This document shows positions 1 through 5,703 of a stretch of DNA of 11,558 nt, one piece after another; the stretch's first letter is position 1, and every line of letters begins with the position of its first letter. Location of the stretch: contig JASLHF010000011.1 in NCBI GenBank assembly GCA_030152275.1, positions 1-11,558 of the forward strand, given 5' to 3'. This DNA is from Acinetobacter sp. (lineage in GTDB: Bacteria > Pseudomonadota > Gammaproteobacteria > Pseudomonadales > Moraxellaceae). Made by a program: the position numbers and the translations under genes. The notes under the pieces were generated by a model. It did not search any database, was not told the DNA's origin, and saw only the letters and a program-made list of their open reading frames with translations.

Positions 1-190
1 AGTGACTTAAGGTCACAATTCTGGCTCATCAATGTACTGACAAATTCTCTCAAATAAACTTCGAGTAATTTAAACCAATCAATCAATGATAATATTTCGA
101 TCAATCAATTAGTAAAAATCCACACAAGTTGTTCTTCATAATCTCTTAATGATCTTCTCAATGCTTCGTCAGCATCAAGCTAGGTCGGCT
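1..190 (-). ncRNA. rRNA operon leader (5' precursor of 16S rRNA, partial)
   Basis: Read on the minus strand, this stretch lies downstream of two promoter-like sites and carries a boxB-boxA-boxC block like that of E. coli rrn leaders. It also contains direct repeats of TCAA units (76-87 and 100-110). The order and sequence of boxA to boxC line up well with the E. coli rrn leader, and the whole resembles leader sequence I recall from Acinetobacter. The 16S gene itself is not in the window; it should start beyond position 1. No protein gene is visible here. The call is an inference from signals and needs the flanking sequence for proof. Confidence 0.68.
111..175 (-). promoter_or_regulatory. boxB-boxA-boxC rRNA antitermination block
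   Basis: On the minus strand, in order: a boxB-like hairpin at 161-175 (5-bp stem ATGCT/AGCAT, 5-nt loop), a boxA-like site at 144-154 (GATCATTAAGA, compare E. coli GCTCTTTAACA), and a boxC-like site at 111-127 (TTGTGTGGATTTT, compare E. coli CTGTGTGGGC). In rrn operons the boxA RNA is bound by NusB-NusE and with other Nus factors makes transcription resist Rho. The order and spacing match the family; the exact Acinetobacter consensus is not checked. Confidence 0.6.
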
Positions 191-218
191 ATATTACTCT
201 CAATCTCTTAAAAGTCAA
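191..218 (-). promoter_or_regulatory. Proximal rrn promoter (P2-like)
   Basis: A minus-strand sigma-70 promoter: -35 TTGACT at 213-218 and -10 TAATAT at 191-196, with a 16-bp spacer. Just upstream of the -35 lies an AT-rich stretch (about 222-245) that could serve as an UP element. After the -10 comes a GC-rich discriminator (AGCCGACC), the kind that makes rRNA promoters sensitive to ppGpp and initiating NTP levels. It reads toward the boxB-boxA block and the left edge. Confidence 0.62.
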
Positions 219-329
219 CTGGCAATTCAAATTATTTTAAACTTATCAAATAAAACCCAACTTAACCATTCTTAGCTAAGCCACTGTTTTATCAGAAGTT
301 TTAATCTTCATCACCGCCGATGGATGTGC

Positions 330-400
330 ATTCTACAGCATTTCCCATCCAACACAACCCCTTTTTTTATTTATTTTTTATTTTTGCTTTTGTTTGTATA
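330..400 (-). promoter_or_regulatory. Distal rrn promoter (P1-like) with A-tract UP element
   Basis: On the minus strand, -35 TTGTGT at 352-357 and -10 TAGAAT at 330-335 are 16 bp apart. The discriminator (GCACATCC) follows. Immediately upstream, 361-400 is almost pure A with a few T on the minus strand, in several A-runs, which is the look of a strong UP element bound by the RNA polymerase alpha C-terminal domains. Together with the promoter at 191-218 it makes a tandem promoter pair like that of many rrn operons. Confidence 0.5.
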
Positions 401-427
401 TTTATTCCACAAATATTGCTTATTTGC

Positions 428-1504
428 CTATTTTTTCAAAAAAACTGGTGCCGTTTCATCCAACTTATCTAATATTTTCTCTTGCTTGTTTCTTTCCTGC
501 CAATTTAAAGGCCGGCAATCGATATATTCACAGTAACCGCTTTCTCCAGATTCCTCCGCGCCATTTATCCAGACACTATAGCTAAAACTTCCCGCATAGC
601 CTGCGCCTAAACCGAATTTATAATCTCCCCGGCTTTGCGCAACTATACGTACCTGCAGATTATCCTGCTTTACATTCCATTCAAATTCACGCGGCAGATA
701 CATTTTTTGCAAACCTGGCGTAACTACAGGCGGATAGACTCGATGCACATGCAAATGCACGCCTTCATCACACATAATCAATGCATGGCCATTTTTTTGC
801 CGCAAGTAAATTTTAGACTGCAGCACCCGGTTTAACCGGTCGCGCAGCTGCATCACAATCAATTGCCGTTCATTCTTAAGATTGATCAGTTGTGAAGTAT
901 AAAAAGCAATCGGCAACACAGATAGATTTTTGATTCTTGCATATTCCAATGAACCCAGCTGCTGTATTTCAAAACATTGACCTTTATAGACCACATGCCC
1001 CGTACATTCACAAAGTTTTGACCAATAGTCCGCCATTCCAAGTCTGAGTTTATTGTAGTAGCAATGTTCTTGTGAGGCATGAATAGTCAAATCAAAACTG
1101 AATTCAGCATCCTGACGCTGCAGCTGAAAATCAGGCAAAGTACCGCAAAACTGTTCACGGTTAGAAAAATGGAATTGCTGTAAATTAAAGGAACATTCTC
1201 GCACAATATCATAACTGCTGAATTGTCCTGCCATGTGCGGACTGCTGCTGGCCATAACTGCACAGGTATGCTCAAAAGTATGCTTTTTATTTTGCTCTTG
1301 ACAGAAAACAGTATTATTTGGCCTGCCAATAATGCTGACAAAATTCAAATAATGCAGCGGTGCAGGAAGGTTGGGGATTTTCAACGCCAGCAGCACAGTA
1401 CGGTACTGCTGATTTTGTGCATGAAACGGCAGACTATGCATCAGACGCGGCGATGTTTGATTCAGCTTCTTGGATAAATCTAAAAAACTTTTAAACAACT
1501 GCAT
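428..1504 (-). CDS. Unrecognised 358-residue protein, lipocalin/AttH-like look (possibly DUF6670)
   Basis: I cannot give it a function. The start at 1504 is preceded by a good ribosome binding site (AAGGAG at 1511-1516, 6 nt away). The protein has no signal peptide or membrane segment. The first ~85 residues contain a run of small and hydrophobic stretches; from ~105 on it is rich in alternating beta-type segments. Around 160-190 it has W162, G183 and the tail EYAR (187-190), and near the end GYCEYID (323-329), a pattern recalling the two-domain lipocalin-like proteins of the AttH/hydroxyneurosporene-synthase group and a family I recall from Acinetobacter as DUF6670. Cysteines and histidines are frequent for a cytoplasmic protein (for example C165, C167, C177, and H250, H252, H254 spaced by one residue). 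It follows pssA by 61 bp in the same direction, so may be cotranscribed. Its 3' end abuts the rrn promoter region with no clear terminator. Confidence 0.75.
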   Translation of the reverse strand: MQLFKSFLDLSKKLNQTSPRLMHSLPFHAQNQQYRTVLLALKIPNLPAPLHYLNFVSIIGRPNNTVFCQEQNKKHTFEHTCAVMASSSPHMAGQFSSYDIVRECSFNLQQFHFSNREQFCGTLPDFQLQRQDAEFSFDLTIHASQEHCYYNKLRLGMADYWSKLCECTGHVVYKGQCFEIQQLGSLEYARIKNLSVLPIAFYTSQLINLKNERQLIVMQLRDRLNRVLQSKIYLRQKNGHALIMCDEGVHLHVHRVYPPVVTPGLQKMYLPREFEWNVKQDNLQVRIVAQSRGDYKFGLGAGYAGSFSYSVWINGAEESGESGYCEYIDCRPLNWQERNKQEKILDKLDETAPVFLKK

Positions 1505-1510
1505 CTTAGA

Positions 1511-1516
1511 CTCCTT
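1511..1516 (-). promoter_or_regulatory. Ribosome binding site of the 358-residue gene
   Basis: AAGGAG on the minus strand, 6 nt before the ATG at 1504. It fixes the start and shows that the gene is translated on its own, not by coupling to pssA, whose stop codon is 61 bp upstream. Confidence 0.7.
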
Positions 1517-1565
1517 ACATGATCACACCGCGTCTTTTTTATATTTACTAGATTATACTTATCCC

Positions 1566-2393
1566 TTAAGCCGCTGTCTGCTTGCGCGCAAGGAAGGTTG
1601 TTACAAATCCTGAAAGTGCATAAATGATTGAGATCACTAAAATTCCAACAGGAATATTGTAAGTTACCGCGGCCAAGATAAACACAATGATCGGCAGCAC
1701 AGCAAACGGCACACGCTTGCGGTCAACTGTTTTAAATGAATAGTATTTCATATTGGAGATCATCAGCAAACCAACCGCAGCAATCACAACAGCATTAAAA
1801 ACTTGAATGCCGGTTTCCCGCAAGTCAAAAACTTCAGGAAAATCACGCGCAACCAAAACTAATGAAATAATCATCACAGCGGCCAGCGGGCTTGCTACAC
1901 CGATAAAGTAACGTTTGTCGACGACACCAATTTGAACGTTAAAACGCGCCAGACGAAAAGCCGCGCAGGCGGTGTAAACAAAGCAAGCAGCCAAACCAAT
2001 GCGGCCTAAATGGTTTAAGCTCCAGCTGTACATCAAAATAGCAGGCGCAACCCCAAAAGCCAGTAAATCTGATAATGAGTCAAACTGCTCACCAAATGGG
2101 CTTTGTGCGCCAATTGCGCGCGCAACGCGGCCATCCAGGCCATCAAAAAGCGCAGCAATAAAAATAGCGTATACCGCTTGGCTGTAGTCGCCATTCATAC
2201 TGGCAATAATGGAATAAAAACCGGACAGCAGCGCCAGTGTGGTAATAAGATTAGGCCACAGATAAATACCGCGACGTTTGACTTTATGCCCTTCGTGGGT
2301 ATGCTCTTCCTCTTCCACTTCAAAAGTAATGCCATCAAAAGCACGTTCTTCTTCGGAAGAAAGCTCCCGTTCAGGTTTATTTATATTTGTCAT
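1566..2393 (-). CDS. pssA: CDP-diacylglycerol--serine O-phosphatidyltransferase (phosphatidylserine synthase)
   Basis: Integral inner-membrane enzyme that joins CDP-diacylglycerol and L-serine to phosphatidylserine, the precursor of phosphatidylethanolamine. The full CDP-alcohol phosphatidyltransferase signature DxxDGxxAR-x8-GxxxDxxxD is present: D84, D87, G88, A91, R92, G101, D105, D109; the aspartates bind the divalent metals and the substrate diphosphate. Roughly eight hydrophobic segments follow a soluble N-terminus (about 47-66, 70-84, 111-124, 132-147, 163-182, 197-214, 229-244, 248-268). This is the membrane type (as in Bacillus), not the phospholipase-D-like PssA of E. coli. The first ~40 residues are strikingly acidic (E-rich, including EVEEEE at 25-30) and then turn basic. 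The family assignment is firm; the related phosphatidylglycerophosphate synthase is less likely given length and motif context. The start has AGGA 7 nt upstream. It follows rlmJ by 56 bp. Confidence 0.9.
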   Translation of the reverse strand: MTNINKPERELSSEEERAFDGITFEVEEEEHTHEGHKVKRRGIYLWPNLITTLALLSGFYSIIASMNGDYSQAVYAIFIAALFDGLDGRVARAIGAQSPFGEQFDSLSDLLAFGVAPAILMYSWSLNHLGRIGLAACFVYTACAAFRLARFNVQIGVVDKRYFIGVASPLAAVMIISLVLVARDFPEVFDLRETGIQVFNAVVIAAVGLLMISNMKYYSFKTVDRKRVPFAVLPIIVFILAAVTYNIPVGILVISIIYALSGFVTTFLARKQTAA

Positions 2394-2449
2394 TCTTCGA
2401 TCCTAACTGTGACCTTATCTCTTGCTTTATTTAACTCAGGTATAACTGC

Positions 2450-3307
2450 TTATTCGCCAACCAGCCAGCGTACAGCAGCATGACCGCCATTTTCTTGCAT
2501 ACGTAAATGCGGGAATAACCACTGTAATGCTTCATCCGCATCTTCAGAGAACTTCCAAGGCGGATTAATCACCAGCAAACCGCAGCCGTTCAAGCCCACG
2601 GGAGTATCATCCGGCCATACACAGATTTCACAAACCAATTGACGGCGAATGCCTGTTTTGAACATTTTCTTTTCAAAACGCTCAATCATGGCGCGGTCTT
2701 TAATTGGATACCAAACTGCAAAAACGCCTGTCGGCCATTTTTTATAAGCAGCGACCAGCAGTTCAACCAGTTGCGGAAAATCTTTACGTTCTAATTCATA
2801 CGGTGGATCAATCATCACCAAACCGCGTTTTTCTTTAGGCGGAATTACACCCAGCAATCCTTCATAAGCATCACGCTCGTGCAGACCTGCGCGCTTGTCA
2901 TGAATATTGTGGCGCAACTGCTGAAATACATCACGCTGCATTTCAAAAATAGTTGCTTTATCCATTTCACGCATGCCTTCCAGCGCAAACCAAGGTGAAC
3001 CCGGATAAGCGCCCTTGCCAAAATTGCCGCGCATTTTTTCCACGACTTTTAAGTATTCCTGCACACCTTCCGGCGCTTGACGCTTAATTGAATCATCCAG
3101 TTTTACTAAACGATGAATACCATTTAAAAACTCACCTGATTTCTGCGCTTCAGATGAAGCCAAATCATATTTCCCCGCACCGCCGTGCGTATCAATATAA
3201 CGGTATGGTTTATCTTTGCCATTCAAACGAGCCAGCAGCTGGAGCAGCAAAACGTGCTTCATGACATCGGCAAAGTTGCCTGCATGGAAATGGTGACGGT
3301 AATTCAT
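2450..3307 (-). CDS. rlmJ: 23S rRNA (adenine(2030)-N6)-methyltransferase RlmJ
   Basis: S-adenosylmethionine-dependent enzyme that methylates N6 of A2030 in 23S rRNA; cytoplasmic, acting on RNA before full subunit assembly in the E. coli case. The N-terminus (YRHHFHAGNFADVMKH, residues 3-18) is nearly the family hallmark, followed by the SAM-binding loop HGGAGKY (41-47) and the catalytic DPPY motif (167-170) typical of N6-adenine methyltransferases. A second NPPW (248-251) lies near the C-terminus. The length, 285 residues, is close to E. coli RlmJ (280). It is the first gene of a minus-strand run rlmJ-pssA-358-residue protein, with its own promoter. A weak binding site AGGA (3319-3322) lies 11 nt from the ATG, longer than ideal. 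Confidence 0.93.
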   Translation of the reverse strand: MNYRHHFHAGNFADVMKHVLLLQLLARLNGKDKPYRYIDTHGGAGKYDLASSEAQKSGEFLNGIHRLVKLDDSIKRQAPEGVQEYLKVVEKMRGNFGKGAYPGSPWFALEGMREMDKATIFEMQRDVFQQLRHNIHDKRAGLHERDAYEGLLGVIPPKEKRGLVMIDPPYELERKDFPQLVELLVAAYKKWPTGVFAVWYPIKDRAMIERFEKKMFKTGIRRQLVCEICVWPDDTPVGLNGCGLLVINPPWKFSEDADEALQWLFPHLRMQENGGHAAVRWLVGE

Positions 3308-3335
3308 GTTTCAATAATTCCTGATATCAACCGCT

Positions 3336-3344
3336 ATTTTAGCA
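3336..3344 (-). promoter_or_regulatory. Extended -10 promoter of rlmJ
   Basis: The minus strand reads TGCTAAAAT, an extended -10 element (TGn followed by TAAAAT at 3336-3341), about 30 bp before the rlmJ start. No good -35 is seen at the usual distance, which suits an extended -10 promoter. The same nine bases occur before miaB. Confidence 0.45.
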
Positions 3345-3420
3345 TGAAAAATAGTTTCATTCCGATGCTTATCTTGCTCTAGAATAGCTGACCTTTTTTA
3401 TCATTTTTGCGTTTTTGCTT

Positions 3421-4023
3421 ATGGAATCCGCTCTGCTCCCAAAGTCTTGGAATGTTGATAAGATCTTAAATGATTTAGATCAGCATGGTTTCGCTTTGAT
3501 TGACTGCGCTTACACACCGGAATATACGCAGGCGCTGGTACAAGAATGTACATCACATTTAACCCAGTTTCGCAATGCAGCCATCCAAAATGGCGTGGTC
3601 AGCGACATCCGCAGCGACCGCATTCTTTGGCTCAATGAAGAGCTAGACATTGCTCAGCAGCATATTCAATATTTAAACGCCCTTTCAGCACATTTGAATC
3701 AGGCGTTTTTTTTGGGCATTCAAGAAGCTGAAGCGCATTTTGCCTGCTATAACGCAGGGGAATTTTATGCCCTGCACCGTGACAATCCGCAAGGCAAAAA
3801 TGGCCGCATCATTTCCACGGTCTATTACCTGCATGAAAAATGGCAGAGTGATTGGGGCGGTGAACTGCGCCTGCAGGACAAAAACGGCCAATGGCATATA
3901 ATTGAACCGCAGCCCAACCGCATTGCCATTTTCCAAAGTGATCTGATGCATGAGGTAATCGAAGCCAAGCATCAGCGTCTATCAATAACGGCATGGCTGC
4001 GCAGCGGCAATTCTATTTGGTAA
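3421..4023 (+). CDS. Small 2OG-Fe(II) dioxygenase (prolyl-hydroxylase/SM-20-like)
   Basis: A 200-residue cytoplasmic protein with the fold signature of 2-oxoglutarate- and iron-dependent dioxygenases. The iron triad is H119-x-D121 (LHRD) and H177 (MHEV); R186 followed by S188 is the usual 2-oxoglutarate-binding arginine. GGELRL (146-151) and PNRIAIF (165-171) are typical strands of the double-stranded beta helix, as in the prolyl-4-hydroxylase/SM-20 group; RSDRILWL (64-71) also fits that group. The substrate cannot be told from sequence; ribosomal proteins or translation factors are known targets of some relatives. The start is uncertain: ATG at 3421 is chosen, with a TTG two codons earlier, but neither has a visible Shine-Dalgarno sequence. 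The gene is divergent from rlmJ and 59 bp before a small helical-protein gene. Confidence 0.82.
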   Translation: MESALLPKSWNVDKILNDLDQHGFALIDCAYTPEYTQALVQECTSHLTQFRNAAIQNGVVSDIRSDRILWLNEELDIAQQHIQYLNALSAHLNQAFFLGIQEAEAHFACYNAGEFYALHRDNPQGKNGRIISTVYYLHEKWQSDWGGELRLQDKNGQWHIIEPQPNRIAIFQSDLMHEVIEAKHQRLSITAWLRSGNSIW

Positions 4024-4082
4024 TGCTTTAAATCCAAAGAATCATCCTCATATAGAATCCATTGGCAATTGAGGAACATGTG

Positions 4083-4610
4083 ATGCCTGACCGCACAAAA
4101 CAAATCATTCAGCGTATCGGTGAAACAGATCAGCTATTTTTACAGAATAACAGCCCAGAGCTGGCTTTGGAGCGCGCCGATTTACGCCTGCAATTGGTCA
4201 CGCTGAGTAAATTGCGCCAAGAACAGATTCATTTTCTGCAAGAAGCAGTTGTCTTATTAGAACAAGGCCGCATCGAGTTTGAAGAAATGCCGCTCAGCCT
4301 GTATGTCAATTTGTCACTGCATTTGGCTAAAGCCTATATGATGTATTTTGAAATCACGCAAGAACCGCGTTTTGCAATCATCACCCAGCAGATTTTAAAA
4401 CCCATGACACATGATGATTTTGGCGATATTTATTTTTATCTGGCCTATGCGTCAGCCGTAAAAAGTGAGCCGTCCATGACTCGGCACTGGCTCACTAAAT
4501 ACACAAAAACATTGGCATTTGATATGGAGCTGCTTATGCAGCATCATGCTTTTCAATCGGCGCGTAATGAAGAATGGTTTAGCGTAATGCTGAAAAACCT
4601 CCTGCACTGA
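4083..4610 (+). CDS. Small all-helical protein with TPR-like C-terminus, function unknown
   Basis: A 175-residue protein without signal peptide, membrane segment or cysteine. It is predicted almost wholly helical: about 1-60 charged and amphipathic, 72-108 with LSLHLAKAYMMYFE, 110-127, 130-150, and a last part reading HHAFQSARNEEWFSVML (154-170). That end resembles the closing helix seen in many TPR proteins, in the form of a residue pattern D-P-x-F-x-x-L-R-x-D-x-x-F-x-x-L-L. A TPR-like helical repeat is therefore likely, but no function is recognised. The ATG at 4083 follows GAGGA (4071-4075) at 7 nt; an ATG five bases earlier runs straight into a stop. It lies 59 bp after the dioxygenase on the same strand and is closed by the terminator at 4631-4673, so the two may form one transcript. 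Confidence 0.75.
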   Translation: MPDRTKQIIQRIGETDQLFLQNNSPELALERADLRLQLVTLSKLRQEQIHFLQEAVVLLEQGRIEFEEMPLSLYVNLSLHLAKAYMMYFEITQEPRFAIITQQILKPMTHDDFGDIYFYLAYASAVKSEPSMTRHWLTKYTKTLAFDMELLMQHHAFQSARNEEWFSVMLKNLLH

Positions 4611-4630
4611 TTAGCATTCACCTTCAAACA

Positions 4631-4673
4631 CTGCAATAAAAAAACGCCTCAATGAGGCGTTTTTTTATTGCAG
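4631..4673. terminator. Near-perfect bidirectional Rho-independent terminator
   Basis: Two 21-base arms that are exact reverse complements flank a single central base. The core is ACGCCTC/GAGGCGT and the outer arms are runs of A and T, so either strand gives a GC stem followed by seven U. It ends the plus-strand pair at 3421-4610 and can also end the minus-strand DUF2789 gene at 4890-5147, which has no other terminator. Confidence 0.9.
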
Positions 4674-4889
4674 ACACCGCATAATCTATCTGCGGCGCCT
4701 TTATGTTAATAATGTTTGAATTTTTAAAATTCATTCTGTTCCTTACTGTTCACATATCCCCCCTGTTCCGCCTCAAATCCGTGATACACATTTCCCCCCA
4801 AATACCATGTTTCAACCAACTATTGATAAGCCATTTAAGCCGCTCTTTGTCATGCCAACGGCTACAGGAAAATATATACCGTTAAAATC
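4674..4889. other. Intergenic stretch without a visible gene
   Basis: 216 bases between the bidirectional terminator and the stop of the first DUF2789 gene. It holds C-rich patches (for example around 4756-4762 and 4794-4800) and AT-rich sections. No hairpin, tRNA, good promoter or coding frame with a binding site was found. It would be the 3' untranslated part of the leftward DUF2789 transcript if that ends at 4631-4673. Confidence 0.5.
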
Positions 4890-5147
4890 TTAAGCTGGCT
4901 GCATTTTATATGCATCCATATGCAGCTGCTGGTTCAGCTCATCTATCCAAATCGCCCAGTCGTCATCCTGCACCAAATGGCTAATCAAAAAATCCCGCTG
5001 CGCTTTATTCCAAAATGGCGCGTCATGCAGATTTTGGCTGGCGCTAAGCTGGTGTGTTCGAATATAAAGTTCAATGGCGGCTGGACTGCTGGCCAGGCCA
5101 AGCTGCGCAAATAGTAACGCTAAGGATGGTTTATTTTGATTGAGCAT
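4890..5147 (-). CDS. DUF2789 family small protein, copy A
   Basis: An 85-residue cytoplasmic protein of the DUF2789 family, whose function is not known. Hallmarks visible: LFAQLGL (12-18), the HQLSAS region, HDAPFW (41-46) and the acidic motif DDDWAIWIDELN (61-72). It is mostly helical. The ATG at 5147 has a perfect Shine-Dalgarno sequence (AAGGAGG, 5153-5159) 5 nt away, so strong translation is expected. About half of its residues match copy B just upstream, so the two are tandem paralogues, each with its own binding site and separated by a terminator. The last residues (DAYKMQPA) are not conserved between the copies. Confidence 0.85.
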   Translation of the reverse strand: MLNQNKPSLALLFAQLGLASSPAAIELYIRTHQLSASQNLHDAPFWNKAQRDFLISHLVQDDDWAIWIDELNQQLHMDAYKMQPA

Positions 5148-5152
5148 CTCGC

Positions 5153-5159
5153 CCTCCTT
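5153..5159 (-). promoter_or_regulatory. Perfect Shine-Dalgarno sequence of DUF2789 copy A
   Basis: AAGGAGG on the minus strand, 5 nt before the ATG at 5147. It is the strongest binding site in the window. The AT-rich sequence further upstream (5160-5205) should hold the promoter, but only a weak pair (TTAATT-17-TATGCT) can be made out. Confidence 0.65.
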
Positions 5160-5206
5160 ATCAGCATAGCTGTCTATATTTATTTAATTAACTTATATGA
5201 GTATGA

Positions 5207-5234
5207 ATAAAAAACCTAGCAGCTGCGCTAGGTT
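5207..5234 (-). terminator. Rho-independent terminator after DUF2789 copy B
   Basis: An 8-bp stem AACCTAGC/GCTAGGTT (5213-5220 and 5227-5234) with a 6-nt loop. On the minus strand it is followed by a run of T (to 5207). It lies 19 bp after the stop of copy B and before copy A, so the two paralogues are probably separate transcripts. Confidence 0.78.
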
Positions 5235-5253
5235 TTGTTGTTTCAAATTGTTT

Positions 5254-5514
5254 TTATAACCGGCATTCACCTGAATACTTATGTTCAGTGTGAAGCTGCT
5301 CATTCAGAATATCCACCACCATTGCCCAGTCATCATCTTTTTTCCAATGGCTAATGATGAAATCGTGCTGCGCTTGTGTCCAGAATGGCGCCTTGTGCAA
5401 TGGCACATCCATGGTTAATTGGTGGGTTTCGATAAATTGGTCGATTGCATCTGGACTGCCATCTAACCCCAATTGCTCAAAAAACAGTTCTAAGGTCGGT
5501 TGTTGGTCAAACAT
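5254..5514 (-). CDS. DUF2789 family small protein, copy B
   Basis: An 86-residue member of the same family as copy A, with FFEQLGL, HKAPFW and DDDWAMVVDILN. An in-frame ATG 15 bases upstream (5529) is possible, but the start at 5514 is preferred: it is preceded by AGGAG (5522-5526) at 7 nt and gives an N-terminus (MFDQQPTLELFF) that lines up with copy A (MLNQNKPSLALLF). Conserved in both copies: the aromatic W in APFW, the DDDWA acidic patch and the C-terminal LNxQLH. The function is unknown; the small helical form suggests a protein-binding role, which is only a guess. Confidence 0.84.
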   Translation of the reverse strand: MFDQQPTLELFFEQLGLDGSPDAIDQFIETHQLTMDVPLHKAPFWTQAQHDFIISHWKKDDDWAMVVDILNEQLHTEHKYSGECRL

Positions 5515-5648
5515 AGCCGCTCTCCTCATCAAGCCTATATTTCTCCTTCTTTTATAGTTATCTCAAAGCAGCGCTTTGTCAGCAGCAACTCTTTCTCATC
5601 ATGTTATTTTTTGTTCAAAATTTAATCTTTTTTTGAATTTTAAGCATA

Positions 5649-5676
5649 AAAAAGCACCCCAAACGGAGTGCTTTTT
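5649..5676 (-). terminator. Terminator of mdh
   Basis: A hairpin with 9-bp arms AAAAAGCAC/GTGCTTTTT (5649-5657 and 5668-5676) and a 10-nt loop. On the minus strand it ends in six T. It lies 24 bp after the mdh stop codon and before DUF2789 copy B, so mdh is transcribed alone. The hairpin is nearly symmetrical and could also act rightward. Confidence 0.82.
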
Positions 5677-5678
5677 CA

Positions 5679-5703
5679 TAATTTAATTTAAAAAATTAAA
5701 TTA
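5679..5703. repeat. AT-only palindrome overlapping the mdh stop codon
   Basis: Two 11-base arms (TAATTTAATTT and its exact complement) around three A. It is made only of A and T and covers the mdh stop codon, just before the terminator hairpin. It could fold in the mRNA tail as a weak hairpin. Chance is possible in DNA this AT-rich. Confidence 0.6.

Noticed and set aside
76..110. Repeated TCAA units as a possible CRISPR or iteron array
   Set aside because: Units are four bases, only two short blocks, no unique spacers; this fits a known type of rRNA leader repeat better.
324..536. 70-residue hydrophobic open frame on the plus strand
   Set aside because: The hydrophobic look comes from the T-rich A-tract region upstream of the rrn promoter; no ribosome binding site, and it overlaps the 358-residue gene.
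2103..2483. 126-residue open frame on the plus strand
   Set aside because: It is antisense to pssA, whose catalytic motif is intact on the other strand; composition is that of a shadow frame.
4703..4885. 60-residue open frame in the gap before DUF2789 copy A
   Set aside because: No ribosome binding site, no promoter beyond the terminator, and a low-complexity composition; most likely chance.
4890..5514. DUF2789 pair as a toxin-antitoxin system
   Set aside because: The two proteins are paralogues of one family, separately terminated, with no toxin fold or DNA-binding antitoxin; no support for it.
5614..5637. TTCAAAA/TTTTGAA inverted repeat as an operator before DUF2789 copy B
   Set aside because: It lies more than 90 bp upstream of that start, is made almost only of A and T, and chance matches are common in such DNA.
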